DNA of 64,000 nucleotides from Caenorhabditis remanei (taxonomy: Eukaryota > Nematoda > Chromadorea > Rhabditida > Rhabditidae). The DNA lies in contig NC_071332.1 in assembly GCF_010183535.1 (NCBI RefSeq), forward strand, positions 22,134,001 through 22,198,000, written 5' to 3'. Made by a program: the position numbers and the translations under genes. Below are positions 16,743-28,773 of the stretch, piece after piece (positions within the stretch are counted from its first letter, which is position 1; the number at the start of each line of letters is the position of its first letter). The notes under the pieces were generated by a model. The model made no database searches, was not told the origin of the DNA, and worked only from the letters and a program-made list of their open reading frames with translations.

Positions 16743-19117
16743 ATGCCGTGCTGGAACTATTTACCAGCAGAAATCAAGCAACATGTCGTCAAGAAGTTGG
16801 ATTTTATGAGCAGGTATTGACAGAATAAGTCTCAAAACTAAAAGTCAATAAGCAATTTACAGGCACTCTCTGAGATACACGTCTCATTTGGATCGTCTGA
16901 TTGTGGACTCAACACCTGTCCAATTGCCACGTGTCAGATTTGGGTACAAAGATGGGAAGTATCTGATTGTGATTTATACGGGAGTCGAGAAGTTTTTGAG
17001 ATTGGAGTTTGAGATCGATCCATCTATAGACAAAAACTTCGTCATTGTTCATAAGTGAGTTGCGAGAATTATTTGAAAACCTCAAAGATCCGATTTTCCA
17101 GTCTGCTTCGTAGACATCTGTGCTAGTGAAATTTGAACATTTTCAGTTTTTTAACCATAGGCTTTCCTCTGCCTCTCCCTCCTTTTTGAAACGTGACCTC
17201 TTTATAAATTCCCGAAGACTGCTTTTGAAGTGTACTCGATTGGCGAAGTCGGTAGACGCGTTGATTTTGGAATATTCCTTATGTTTTCGCCCAAGTTCGA
17301 TTCCTCATACCGGTTTTCTTTTTTTTCTTCTTTTTCTTCTGAAAATTTTTGTTCCGAGAGCCTATCATTGGTGAATTTTCAAGAAATAATAACAACAAAA
17401 AAATAGAAGAAGCCAAAAAAAGCAAAACTAAACGAAGTACGAGAAATCGATCCTGGGCAAAATTTTTCCAAAACCAAGGTATCAACCGACTGCGCCAATC
17501 GAACACGTTTCGCAATTATCCTTAGGGAATTTATGAAGAGGAGATATTTCGAAGCAGGAAAAGAGAGAAGAGACCGAGGATATCCAATGGTTAAGAAACT
17601 GAAACTACTAGTATTGATCAAAGCTGACAGCTACTCTAATTATTCTCCTCCTTTTTCAGATCCGAAAATTCATGTAACCCAAAAAAAGTGACCACCAAAT
17701 TTGTACCGTTTTTGACTGTTTGGCATTGTGCCATCATGCATCTTAAAAGTCTTCTCGCCCATAAATCAATAAAAATCAATTCAATGGAATGGGACGTCTC
17801 CCCGGAAGATTTGAAGAACTTTCTCGCTATGCGAGTTATCGAGTTGTTGGATGGTGAACGATTTCGAACGAATGAAATGGTGATGAGAGTTCATGTCTGG
17901 GGTGAATTGTGCAAGTTTTGGAATAATGTGTGTAACAAGGAAGAATTGAAAGTTATCAGACAACTTGGATTATTTATTGATAAACGAGGGTTAGTTCCTG
18001 TTATGGCACATCAACTAGACCAGTATGCCGATGGAAAGCTTTATTGTAAGTTTAAAACTATTATATTTTTGCACATACTCTCTCTCTTTTCAGCCTCCAT
18101 CTTTATGCGAATGCATTTGTCTCTGGAGGATTTTCAAGAAACCTACAACAATTTCATCGAGGCTGTCAAGAATTACATCGATGACCTCCAAGTAGTAACC
18201 TTCAAGTTTTTTGATAAAAAAAAGTTGGTTATTGAATCTAGTTTTCTATTGAGAATTCAAAATTCCAGCTCGCACATAATAGATGAAGGAGGGGAACTTG
18301 GAAATGTTGTTGTCCATCCGCATAAATCAGAGTGTGGTGATTTCATATACAATGTTAATAAGAAGTATGAGCAACACTTGGATCATCTCAAAGTAAGTGT
18401 GGCCCATACAAGTTTTAAAAAAGATTTAACAATTTGCAGACCATCAAATGCGATCTCGGACCATTCTGCAAACGGTGTTCTGATCCTTTTGAATACTGGT
18501 ACTACCAGAATTTTCCACGTCGTGTCCTTCATGAGCCGTTGTGGACGGATTTTATTTTCAATATAGACGAGGAGAAGACTCAAGAGAAGCTACGCAAGAA
18601 TGTTCTACAACATGAAATAATGATGGAGAACATTCAGAAAGGAAACAAAAAGAAGACTCCAGAAATACCATCATGGGGATTCAAAATGATACCCAGTGAT
18701 GGTTTGGTGTATCCGGTGTACCCGGTGAATCGAGGAGGTCTAGTGAAGAAGAATAAGAAAAGGAAATACAAACTGAGGGAGAAAGAGATTACCAGGAAAT
18801 CGGGTGAAGACGTTGTCATGGATGAACGAGAGGTTGACAAGATGGAAGCAATTGAAGATCTTGACAATATGTTTGACTCTGAAGACAATGTAGACATTTC
18901 AGAAGATGAAACTGCTTCTGAAGAGCCGGCTCCGGAAAATATCCCTGAATCTGACAGCAGCCATGTGAGAGATGAGTGCTTGACTGATTCTGAAGAAAAA
19001 CCAGAAGAAATCCAGACTGCAGAACCCAATATCACTCTTCGAAACCTTCAATGTATTGTATTAACTGTATTATTTCCAATTTCTGTTTCGATAATATTGT
19101 ACTTCGTTCTTTTCTAA
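16743..19117 (+). CDS. F-box protein with C-terminal transmembrane tail (541 aa, five exons)
   Basis: Exons 16743-16813, 16863-17054, 17660-18045, 18094-18392 and 18440-19117, phases consistent. The N-terminus (WNYLPAEIKQHVVKKLDFMSRHSLR) is a nematode F-box: LP.E....V..KLD, then MSRHSLR.TS and LDR.IVDS. The middle resembles the DUF38/FTH-type regions of Caenorhabditis F-box proteins. A CKRC motif (about residue 324) precedes a Lys/Glu-rich, acidic region. The last residues (CIVLTVLFPISVSIILYFV) form a hydrophobic segment that looks like a tail anchor. F-box proteins recruit substrates to SCF ubiquitin ligases; these nematode families are large and fast evolving. The tail anchor is unusual. 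Intron 2 (17055-17659) carries a tRNA-like palindrome. Confidence 0.75.
17133..17628. repeat. Palindrome with tRNA-like arms inside the F-box gene intron
   Basis: Two inverted arms each contain a flank (TTCTTAACCAT.GG-like), a CTCTTTATAAATTCCC-like segment, and a tRNA-like core with A-box GATTGGCG.AGTCGGT and B-box GTTCGATTCC or GATCGATTTC. The arms meet near 17,390. Acceptor stems do not pair, so these are tRNA-derived repeats, not tRNA genes. Confidence 0.7.
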
Positions 19118-19301
19118 AAATTGTTTTTTTTTCAAATTTCTAGATGGTGTAATAAAAATTATTTTTGGTTACAGTTTCTTCAAAATTTTACAAAAGGAGA
19201 TCTTTATAAGGCATCTCAATTTCAGGGTATTATTTACAGGGCGGATTTAACAAGCAGTATATACAGAAAACAAAGCACACACATAAAAAATCATTATTAT
19301 A

Positions 19302-21493
19302 TCAAGTAGCCAATGCATGTTTGACCTCCTCAGCAAACTCCTTCTCAACATCTGCAATCGAGGCAACTGACATGACAGCGGCTTCAGCCAGAAGACGACG
19401 GAGAAGAGTACCACATGCAGAACGAGGAAGGAACTGTGTGATGTTGATACGGACGAGATGTTTGTAGCGGATGACGCGTTCTGGAAATGAATAAGGTTTT
19501 ACAGCAAACACAGGGGTGCGAGGCGTAGGATCCGCAAGAAAACTATTTGAGTTTTTTCCGAGTCGCGTTGTGTGCGCGTCGCGGTTTATATTGAAAGATA
19601 CGAGAAATAAATGTAAAATTTAAATTTGGCACTAAGCCAAATCTTTTTTGGCAATTTGCCAACCGTTGTGCATGCGGCGGAGCGCGTTTCCGCAACCGTA
19701 CGCCTCACACTGCAGTGAGCAAAGGGATAAGAAAGGCTTGAAACAAGTTTTCTCTGTGTTTTAATTCAAAATGCAACTCACTATTCACATAATCCTTCAA
19801 ATCATCCTCTGTCACTTGGTGTCCCTTCTTCAAAACCACAAAAGCGACTGGTCTCTCTCCCGACAACTCATTATTGATTGCCACCACTGCAGCCTCCTCC
19901 ACAGATTGGTGAGTCAGTAGAAGTGTTTCAATCTCTTTTGGAATCACTTGATACCCAAACACTTTAATCATTTCCTTTAGTTTGTCCACAATGTAGATGT
20001 TCTCATCTTCATCAAAATATCCAATATCACCTGTCTTTCTCCATCCGTCAATAAAATGTTCCTCTGTGGCACGTGGATTATTCAAATACGGTGAGTCAGC
20101 TGGAAGGCCCTTCACACAAATCTGTCCTTTCTCTCGGGGTCCCAACAATTTTCCAGTTAAAACATCTAGAACTTTCAGCTCCAAATTTGCAGTGAGTTGA
20201 CCACAAGAATGTGTGAATTGGGTGTCGTCTTTGTAGTTACGGGAAATCAAACCGACTTCAGTCATTCCATAGGCTGAAAATTTCCATTATCCGTAAGGTT
20301 CAGAAGCTATTTCAAAAAAACTCACTCTGCGTAATTCTCTTCACGGACGGGAAACATGCAGTAAAGTCCTCATACAACTCCTCAGTCACTGCATCCGCTC
20401 CGGTAAGTACCCTCTCCAAACTTTCCACATTGTAAGCATGATTTTCAGCTTCGAACATCATCAGGTTCATCAGATATGGGGTGAGATGGACTGCGCGGAT
20501 CTGGAAAGAGGTACATTAAGATTTCATTAAAAAATTTTGAAATCGCACTCACCTTATATCTCTGAATACAAGTCATAAACGAGTGCACACAGAAGTTTTT
20601 CTCAGTCACTACAGTCAAACCATTTAGAAGTGCACAATACATTGCATCGAGTCCAATTTGCTTATGAAGTGGAATCATTGTGAGTGTAGTGTCACCACGT
20701 TGAAACTCTGTGTGCTGTGTTGGGCTGGAAAAGATTTGATAATGAAATTTTGATAACGAGAATCAAGACATACTTCCACATAACCATCGTCTTTGCTACC
20801 ATGATTCGGTGAGTCGTCACAATTCCCTTACGCTTTCCATGAATACCGCTAGAATACGGAAGGTACACAATATCGGTCTCCGGATCAATTTTGTGGTATG
20901 GAAGGTCTTGTGCGGCGGCGAATGCCAAGTCCTCAATAATTGGGTACCCGTTTGCAAAGTCGCGAGTTCCGGTGCAGATAATCTGAAAATCGTGAAATGA
21001 AGAATCGAAACAAAATGTGGAATTCTTACTCTGTACTCTCTGTTCAAAGTCTTCATCAATTTATCAATTTCACGGAGTCCTAGGGAATCCGAGAACACAA
21101 ATCTCGATTCGCTCTCTCTAACGGGAAATTGCATTTCCCATGCTTGAAGTTTCGGTGAGACGATTTGTATGGCGGCGCCTGCCATTGAGACACCCAGCGA
21201 GATGTAGATAGCTGCTGGCGACCAATCCATAACGAGAAGGACCACTTCACTCTTCTCGACTCGCATGTACATCAACGACTTGGCAATGTACTCAGCCTTC
21301 TCTTTGATGTCTTGGAAGGTGAACTGTTCGATCGAGTCGTTGTCGATCTTAAAATCACAATTTTTCCTTTTTATTTTTCAAATTGGCTCACAATAGCGAC
21401 ATCATCCTTAAACTTCTCCCACTCGTCAAACAAGAAGTCGTGAAACGTCTTATTTGGGATCTCTAGATTTGGAAGCTTCGATTTGATTATCAT
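19302..21493 (-). CDS. Acyl-CoA synthetase / luciferase-like AMP-forming ligase (548 aa, seven exons)
   Basis: Minus-strand exons: 21392-21493, 21030-21347, 20774-20982, 20553-20724, 20326-20500, 19782-20273 and 19302-19480, phases consistent. This is an ANL-superfamily enzyme: AMP-binding motif in YSSGIHGKRKGIVTTH (A3; the usual form is SSGTTG.PKG, so two positions differ), QTYGMTE (A5), GDIGYFDED (A7) and KEMIKVFGYQV (A8). The C-terminal lid lysine region is near the last exon. The expected reaction is ATP-dependent activation of a carboxylic acid to an acyl-CoA via acyl-AMP. There is no SKL-type peroxisomal signal; it ends HALAT. Intron 6 (19481-19781) contains a MITE-like repeat. Substrate cannot be told from sequence. 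Confidence 0.85.
19508..19718. repeat. MITE-like element with short terminal inverted repeats
   Basis: Ends read GTGCGAGGCGTA...TACGCCTCACAC. Inside is GAGTCGCGTTGTGTGCGCGTCGCGG. A fragment with the same core lies at 34917-34981 in inverted orientation. Confidence 0.65.
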
Positions 21494-21611
21494 TTTTGTT
21501 TTGAGTGTTCTGAAAATATGAACGAAAGCATGAAAAATGCATGAAAGAAAAGGAATAAGAAATCTGAGAACACAAACAATTGGAAAATGTTGAAAAAGCT
21601 TCTTATGGGGT

Positions 21612-21977
21612 TGTTCAGGTCATATAAAAATGTGTTTTAATACATATTTTACCTTATCCACGAACGGTGAAAATTGTATTTATTACATCTTTTTCTTTCA
21701 TTTTTCTACATTTTCCATTTTTTTTGACAGTTTTCTACAGTTTTCCGTCATCATTTCGGCAGTAAACATCAAAAGGATGCCGCCCGCGTCGAGATATCCG
21801 AATTCAATAATTCTGTCGAAATGATGACGGAAAACTGTAGAAAAACGGTGAAAAAGTGTAGAAAAAGGGAAAAAACGGTAGAAAAATGGGAGAAAAACAT
21901 AATTTAAAAAAAAACATTTCTCACCGTTCGTGGATAAAGAAAATGTGTATTAAAATGAATTTTTATATGACCTGAAT
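21612..21977. repeat. Palindromic MITE-like element, family A copy 1
   Basis: Inverted arms: GTCATATAAAAATGTGTTTTAATACATATTTT... and ...AAAATGTGTATTAAAATGAATTTTTATATGAC, with ATCCACGAACGGTGA and TCACCGTTCGTGGAT inside. A second copy lies at 42988-43184. Confidence 0.85.
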
Positions 21978-24900
21978 ATCCCCATTGACTTCTCAAATCA
22001 TATAATTCTCTCATAGAAACCGCCAAAAATAACAGAGGGGGACCGCGCCTAACTGACTATGTGACTGCCCTCTCTGTCTCATACATCACATCAACAACAA
22101 GAGAGATTCGAAACAAAAAGATGTAGAGAAGCAGAGGAAATCAGAAGAGAGTAAAGACATAGTGAAGACGCAGAGGGAGAGAAATGATTTTTCACTAAAT
22201 CGTCGAAACGAAATGGAGACAGCAGGAGGGGAGAATGTGAGAGATCATCGATAGGTGACGTCTTCTCGCAGTGATTCGAATCTTTGAAGAATCAAACAAC
22301 AGAGATCCCCCAATCGCTCTCTCTCTCTCGAGGTGCAAATGGGTGCCTTTGAGGTACTTTTTGGAAAGAAAAACATTGAAATGGCTCACTGCAACTGTCT
22401 GGTCTAAAAAACATGAACTTTCTGATTCTTGACTTCTAGAGATACTGTACATGACTTTGTCCTAAAGTTCTTCCAGAATCAATCACTCCGCCTACCGTAA
22501 GACACCAAAAAACTGGTCCAGAAAAATACTTTCCTATTTTTCAGGCAATAAATTTTCAAAGCAGTTCTAGAAGATTCTATTTTAAGAAGGCACGAGATTC
22601 ATTAAAAGTCAGAGTTGATAATTTTATTATTGACTTCCTAACCACCGTTGAAATTTAGGGAGTGTCAACTGATAAGACAGACACAGCCGTCTGTAGGGAT
22701 CTGTACTATAGTTGTTTCAATCACTCATGAAAACAACCAGAGTACAGTTCTACAATATTTGGTGGTTAGGTAGGTTTGTAGGTAGTCAATAAAGTGAGAT
22801 AAGACGGGAAACAGTGGTTGGCTTAGCAAATGTATAGTAGCCGTGTTGGATTTCTGAGCGTAATTGAGTAATAGTCGAAAGTTTGAGCTTCATACACACA
22901 ATTCAAAAATCAGGAAATTCGTTTGAAAATAATTTCGAGCTAGTGTACCTCTCGGAAAAAAATTCGGACAAGAGCACTAGCTGGACAAAAATATTCGACC
23001 TAGAGTTTAGAGCATCCTATCTCGGCAGTTCTTAAAGATTTAAAAATGTTTCAACTGAAGAAATATTATATGAAAATTAGGCTCTATTTTGTCAGTTGAC
23101 AGCATTTTGGTATTTCCTTTGGGAACCGAGATATACCGCTGCGAACAGGCACCGTTAGGTGCACCTCTATTACAGATTTTACGGAATGTAGCGATATGTA
23201 AAAAAATTCCGAAATTTCCAGAACCTATACGGAAACTGGAGCACCGAAACAATATAAGAATAGAATGTAAGCCAATAAACTCAAGAAAAGTGATAAGAGA
23301 AGTGCCTGACTATCACACTAATCATTGGCCATTTCCATCCGACAGTCAGCAGCCTACCTACCAAAAGACTGTGTTCCCATTAGAAAAGAGTCAACAACTG
23401 AATATAATAAATGGTCAGTGAACAGGTTTGTTACTTTCCAGTTGATCTCTGGTTTCTTAATTTCAAAATTTAGAGGGGAGGGGTGTCAAGCGCCTGTGCT
23501 GTTTGTATGTACTTTGTTCTTCAGTAGTGAAGAGAGACCAACAGTGTCAACAGTATTCATTAAATTAACATATAGATGGTTATTGATCAGGCGTTGTAAT
23601 ACACTACGGTTTCTAGAAGGTTCTACAGGAGAAACTAGTAAATACGAAAAAAAGAATACATTAATATATCGCTAGGTCATGACACCAATGCCGTTCCCGC
23701 TTTTTTCATTGTTTTGGTGTCTGGTCTCTTGGTTTGGAGACCATGTGGCCCTGGTGTCCGATTCAAACGGAGTGTACCCAAATGATGGTAAAATTATGCA
23801 CCTAGAGTAGAGGGAATTCAGTCTGTTGACTACGTTTTGGAGACAGGGAGGATTAAAAAGAGGATCAAAATTAACATAGAATTTTGGAACAAGTTTGACT
23901 TTGTTTGTATTAGTTTTAAGATTCAAATTTGCATAAAAACCGATTGAAACTGAATAATGACGGAGTTTTAGATTGCGTCACAGTGTCACTTCCTATCTAC
24001 AGTAATGCCCATAATTCTAACAACTTTGAACCTTTTTAGTTGACAATGACCAACTTTAATAGGGTGTTACGGTATGACTGATTGTCCCACTAAGAAAGTT
24101 TTTAATGGATCTTACAAATCAAAACTTTCACTAAATTTTTGTAGTTGACAGATTTTTGGTATGGACACTCCCTAGAGAGTTATGGTAATTTTAAGACGAC
24201 AGCTCAAAAAACCCGGAACTTAGCACTGAAATTTGACGATTAGAGAGAAAAATTACTTCATAGATAATCATTTTCAGCCCTATTCCTCCATGATTTTTGG
24301 AACCTAAAAAACTCAAAACAAGAAACAAGAAACCACAACAAAAGTTTACCCACTCAGTGGAAAAGTCAGTGGAAAAGACTGCATGTGACTAGAGAAAGAG
24401 CTCATTTTTTGAAAAAGAAGGAAATTGAAATGGGATCGTGTTGTGTCTTGTGAAAAGAAACAACAACCATCTAGTTACTGAGAAAAAGTATGGAAAATAG
24501 GAGTAAATTACATAGAGTTGACTTTTCAGTTACAAGATTCATGAAACTTAAATTTTTAATTTCAGCAGGGTTTCGGCTGTCAGAAAAGCATACATCTGAG
24601 AAAACAAAATAAAATGATCATAATAATAAGCTGAGTAAAGAAGATACAGTCAAAAGCTTCCGAAGTTTTTACCAAGCGGCAATAGTAACAAATAGACTGA
24701 TAGAGATGGGAGAAGGGGAGAAAAGCAAACAAATGGTTGGGAAGAACAACTAGTTGTCTCCCTGTTTCTCTCACTTTCTCTGTTTTTTTTCTCTCTCTCT
24801 TTCTTCTTCTCCTCCACCAGAAGGTCATAGATCACACTTGTTCTGTGTTGATTTTCTGGAAAAAGGTGCTGAAGATAGATAATCGAAAACAGTTCATTTA

Positions 24901-25126
24901 TCGAACACCAAACATTCAGTGTAACGAAAGAGTAGCGAGATGAAAATGAAAAAGTGGCGAGCTCGTGGAAACGGGAAGGATGAGTAGCCATGGGTAGTTG
25001 CTTAGCAGTGTCATGGAAATAAGAGAGTGTCCATCAGACACATGTGTTCCATGTAACTAAAAGTCTCGGTAGAACCATCATTGCTGTACTAGGCAAAAAA
25101 AATCAGTACAAACTGAACTACATATA

Positions 25127-25351
25127 TACCGTAAAACCTCTAATAGAGGTGCTTCCTCCTAAGTCTATTTAACGTGGTATATTTTTTTTTTCTCAAAGGA
25201 AATATGAAAAAGTTGGCAACAGACAAAATATAGCTGAATACTTACAAAATGTTTTTTCAGTTGGAAAAAACTTGATAGCTTTCAAGGCAGGTGAGATACT
25301 GTTCACTAAACTCTTGCTACTGAGGACACCTCTATTAGAGGTTTTACGGTA
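25127..25351. repeat. Palindromic element with TACCGTAAAACCTCTAATAG ends
   Basis: The 5' end TACCGTAAAACCTCTAATAG matches the reverse complement of the 3' end CTATTAGAGGTTTTACGGTA. The interior is AT-rich and noncoding. Confidence 0.85.
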
Positions 25352-25439
25352 TGTAGTCGCAAAGGTAATTCATAAGTCAAGCTGATAGCCAGTCTTAAAT
25401 TTTAGTCTCTAGAATTCATGTATGGCTAGAACAGGTGTC

Positions 25440-25710
25440 TAGAAACGCGAAGTTTTTTCAAGAACCGTCCTCATGATGATGACGATTCTTTTTTGGCGCA
25501 CCTTATATTATCGGTTCGCGAACACTTGTTGGGGGTGTTGAAGGCGCATGGAATTTTTTCGGATCATTGGCCCGGATTCAAAAAATATGTTTTCACAAAA
25601 TGTTTTGTCAATTTTTGAAATTTAATTTTTGTCATTTCAACTACGAGACCCCACCCCAGACAAGTGTTCGCGAAACAATAATACGCGTATGTTTGTCTGC
25701 CACACCCTTC
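25440..25710. repeat. Foldback repeat with GCGAACACTTG arms
   Basis: GGTTCGCGAACACTTGTTG (about 25512) and CAAGTGTTCGCGAAACAATA (about 25660) are inverted. The adjoining GGTGTTGAAGGCGCATGGAA is found inverted at about 53670-53720 in the tubulin-ligase intron. Confidence 0.7.
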
Positions 25711-26289
25711 CCATTTTTTACCTCATTGATTCATCGTTGATTCAGTTTTTTTTTTCATTTTCTTGATAAGTCATCTGTTGGACTTTGCTTGTTGATAGTT
25801 GTATATCCGTAGATCGAAGGAACTTACGTATATTTTCATATTCAGTAACAGAGATGAGCGGAAGAGTTAGTGGAAGAAATCCTTAAATTGGCAGAATAGC
25901 TTTTCTTAAGGACGGCAGCAGAAAGTGTCGCCCTGAGGCCATTTGGAATCTCTCAAATTTTCCTTACGTTCCCCGAAATCCTTCGATTATTTTCAGTTTT
26001 CCCAAACTCCCACACTCCCTAGTCACTGTTCCTCGTATTTCTTCCTTTTTCAGATTTTCAGTAGCTTATGTCATATTACACCACATAATCCAAACTCTCT
26101 GCTTCTAATTTAGTATGTCTGCGTCTCCCGAGCCTGAGAAAAAAGAAGAGGACGTTTTCCTCATCTTTTGACTTACGAGCTTCTCGTGTGTGTCTACTAC
26201 CACGTGGACAGCCTCCTAACTTGCACTCAGATTGTACTTTGTGTCTGGAAGTGTGGGCTATCTGGCTGCACTTTTTAGCGCTATTTCCA

Positions 26290-28311
26290 ATGATTTCTGA
26301 GTCATTCTATGAAGAGGTTTGTGAAATTATGTAAATAAGACAATTTGAGTTCTGTGGGTCGAATCAGTCTTTTTCTGACCATTTTCTATGATTTTTCCTC
26401 CTAAAAACTCCTATTTTCAGCCAAAACTCTGCATAATCGGTGCCGGTTTCGCTGGTCTTCGTGCCGCCCGTCACTTCGAGCAACTCGGTGTCGACTACCT
26501 CCTTCTCGAGGGCTCGGATCGTGTGGGTGGTCGAGTGTATCCATTTGAATACCAGAATGGATTCCTTCACTTTGGAGCTGAATATGTGAACGGTTTCGAT
26601 AATGAAATTTATGGAATTGTTGAGAAACTCGATTTGCTGGATAAGTTTGAGCCAAGGACTGCGGATTTGTGGATGCTGGATGACGGTACGGTTACAGTAG
26701 TCGATGGAAAACAAGTTGATAGGTGAGCCTTCTCGTGTCCCGAAGTCCATATATTGAAATTTCAGAGAAACTCTAAAAACCTTCCATGAGTTCGTCAAAT
26801 CTCTCAACGAGACACTCTACCTGGAATCTCAGAAATCAGAAGCATTCCTGAAGAGTGTCGATTCGAAAATTGATGAAAACCTAGACAATTCCTCAATCCC
26901 AGATCGTGATTTATTTCGGAAGCTATGTGGAATTTATAAAAACTATTTTCAAACCGAGTGGTCTAGCCCGGTTCAAGAGGTAAGTCTTTTTGAAATTAGG
27001 CTGAATTTCAGAACCAGCAAATCAAAACGGTTCGAATGTGTCACGTAACTATATTCTTTGAAACCGTCTCTTTTGGAGACATTTTCAGGGTTTCTAGATT
27101 AGAAAATCGGGAAAAACACAAAAAATTGGTGTAGAAACCAGTTTTCCCAACAAAAAATGTGAAAAATAAAAATAAACATTTTTTGGAATTTTTAGGGATT
27201 TTGTGAGTTTTTAGAGGTTTTCAACAGAAGAAATGATTGAAAAACGTAACATTTTGGTCTAAAAACCAAGGAAAAATGAGTGAAATAAAAAGTGATTGGC
27301 GTTTGGAGACGTTATTTGAAAATTTGAAAAAAAAACTTTCTTTTGGTTCACATCATATCCGTATTCCAGCTATCACTCTCTAACCTATCTCTCTGGGACG
27401 ATGGAACTGACGATGAGGATTCTGCAGTGCTCAACGAATATGGTTTCCAAAAGATTCTAGAAGAATTCAAGTCGAAAATTCCAAAAGATAAAATCCGCCT
27501 CAATTCCAAAGTCATAAATATCAACTCGGAGAATCCCGACGTCAAAATCTGTCTAGAATCCGGAGAGATTCTCAACTTTGACGCAGTCATTGTCACCAGC
27601 TCATTGGGATTTTTAAAGGCCCATCATAGATCTCTCTTCACTCCTCAATTACCACGTGACAAGCAAGAAGTTATCGAGAAAATGGGCTTCGGGAATAATT
27701 TGAAGGTTTTCATGGAGTACGAGACACCATGGTGGTCACAAGACACCTCAACGATAATGATTACATCTGAAGGTCAAATGAATGATTTCATGGTTTTTCA
27801 GCCGAGTAATTGGGCTGAAAATGTGAGTTTCTTATACTCCACAAAATCAACCAATGTATAATTCCAGATCTTAACCTGCTGGATCGCCGGCAGTGGTCCT
27901 TCTCTAGTCGCACAACTGTCCGATTCGGAGCTAAAGAACCTTCTAGACGCTCATCTGAAACATAATCTCAAGTCATTCCACGTGGAATCATCCGTGAGAA
28001 TCTACCGAAAGAATTGGATAAGCGATGAGTATGCGCTAGGCAGCTATTCGTATCTTACACCAGGACAGCACGGGACCGAAGATATTCAAACACTTGGTGA
28101 ACCGGTAATAGGAGAAGAAGGGAGGTTAGTTGTGGTGCAATGGGTCAACCGCTACGCACACGCAACGCTTTCAATCAAATCTTACAGGCCACTCGTTTGT
28201 TTCGCTGGCGAGCACACCGACCCGACGATGTATCAAACGACAGTTGGAGCGGCGAGAAGTGGGATGAGGGAAGCAGTGAGAATAATGAAGGCATATTTTC
28301 CTTGCGAATAA
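26290..28311 (+). CDS. Flavin-containing amine oxidase (polyamine oxidase-like), 458 aa, six exons
   Basis: Exons 26290-26316, 26421-26722, 26766-26979, 27370-27822, 27868-28124 and 28188-28311. Alternatively translation starts at an ATG at 26388 in frame with exon 2; the TATTTTCAG at 26412-26420 favours splicing. The N-terminal FAD-binding motif is CIIGAGFAGLRAARHFEQLG (GxGxxG), followed by LEGSDRVGGRV. The middle has the substrate domain with WDDGTDDED. The C-terminus has LVCFAGEHTDP, the second FAD contact. This fits polyamine/spermine-oxidase-like flavoenzymes that oxidise amines to aldehydes and hydrogen peroxide. The 63-nt last intron is a multiple of three and open, so its retention would add 21 residues just before FAGEHT. 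Exact substrate unknown. Confidence 0.83.
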
Positions 28312-28773
28312 CGGTTTTATTTGTTTCAAAAGTCTTGTTTTAAATTTTTGGATGTCAAAATGAAGAAATATCGCAAAGTTTTGGGGAAAGTTGTTGAAAG
28401 ATTTGGGAATGGGGGAAATCCCGATGAGATTATCAATTGTCAGTTAGTTAGGTTTTGTTAGGCTGAGAGGCCTTAACAAACAATTGATAGTAACATCGGG
28501 ATTGGGGGAATGAGATGAAGGAGGGGGTGGTCATCAGTATTAAAATGAGATTTTGAGAAGTTTTGCAAGTTTTGAGAAAACTTAAAATGAAAAAAATACA
28601 ACCAAAATAATTTGAGTCAATCGTGTGGAGAGTGGTGCAAAAATACGACAAAAATAATTATGTGACCGCGTTATTTTTTGAGAAACGAGAATTGGAGAGT
28701 GGTGGGGGATTTAGAATCCGGTAAAATGTTTTGATGAATAAATATTTGGTTTTGTTTGGTTTTGATTAATCAG
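28312..28773. other. Intergenic region between convergent genes, with inverted repeat
   Basis: An inverted repeat at about 28418-28504: AATCCCGATGAGATTATCAATTGT...ACAATTGATAGTAACATCGGGATT. No ORF supported. It lies between the 3' ends of the amine oxidase and cyb-3 genes. Confidence 0.6.

Larger units (their letters stand above)
21494..26289. other. 4.8-kb gene-free region with scattered repeats
   Basis: No ORF shows codon use, splice structure or a recognisable domain. Contents: a MITE-like palindrome (21612-21977), AT-rich DNA with pyrimidine tracts (24740-24830), a palindrome (25127-25351), and a foldback sequence (25440-25710). A repeat motif TAGTTGACA..TTTTTGGTA (about 23090 and 24145) recurs near 36045 and 59945. 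The part near 21500-22450 probably includes the promoter of the synthetase gene, and the part near 26,000-26,289 that of the amine oxidase gene. Confidence 0.55.

Noticed and set aside
17224..17310. Functional tRNA gene in the F-box intron
   Set aside because: A- and B-boxes are present but the acceptor stem does not pair and the copy is part of a palindromic repeat.
26388..26420. ATG at 26388 as the only amine-oxidase start
   Set aside because: Possible, but TATTTTCAG directly before the conserved FAD motif and an in-phase upstream exon at 26290-26316 fit splicing better; kept only as an alternative.
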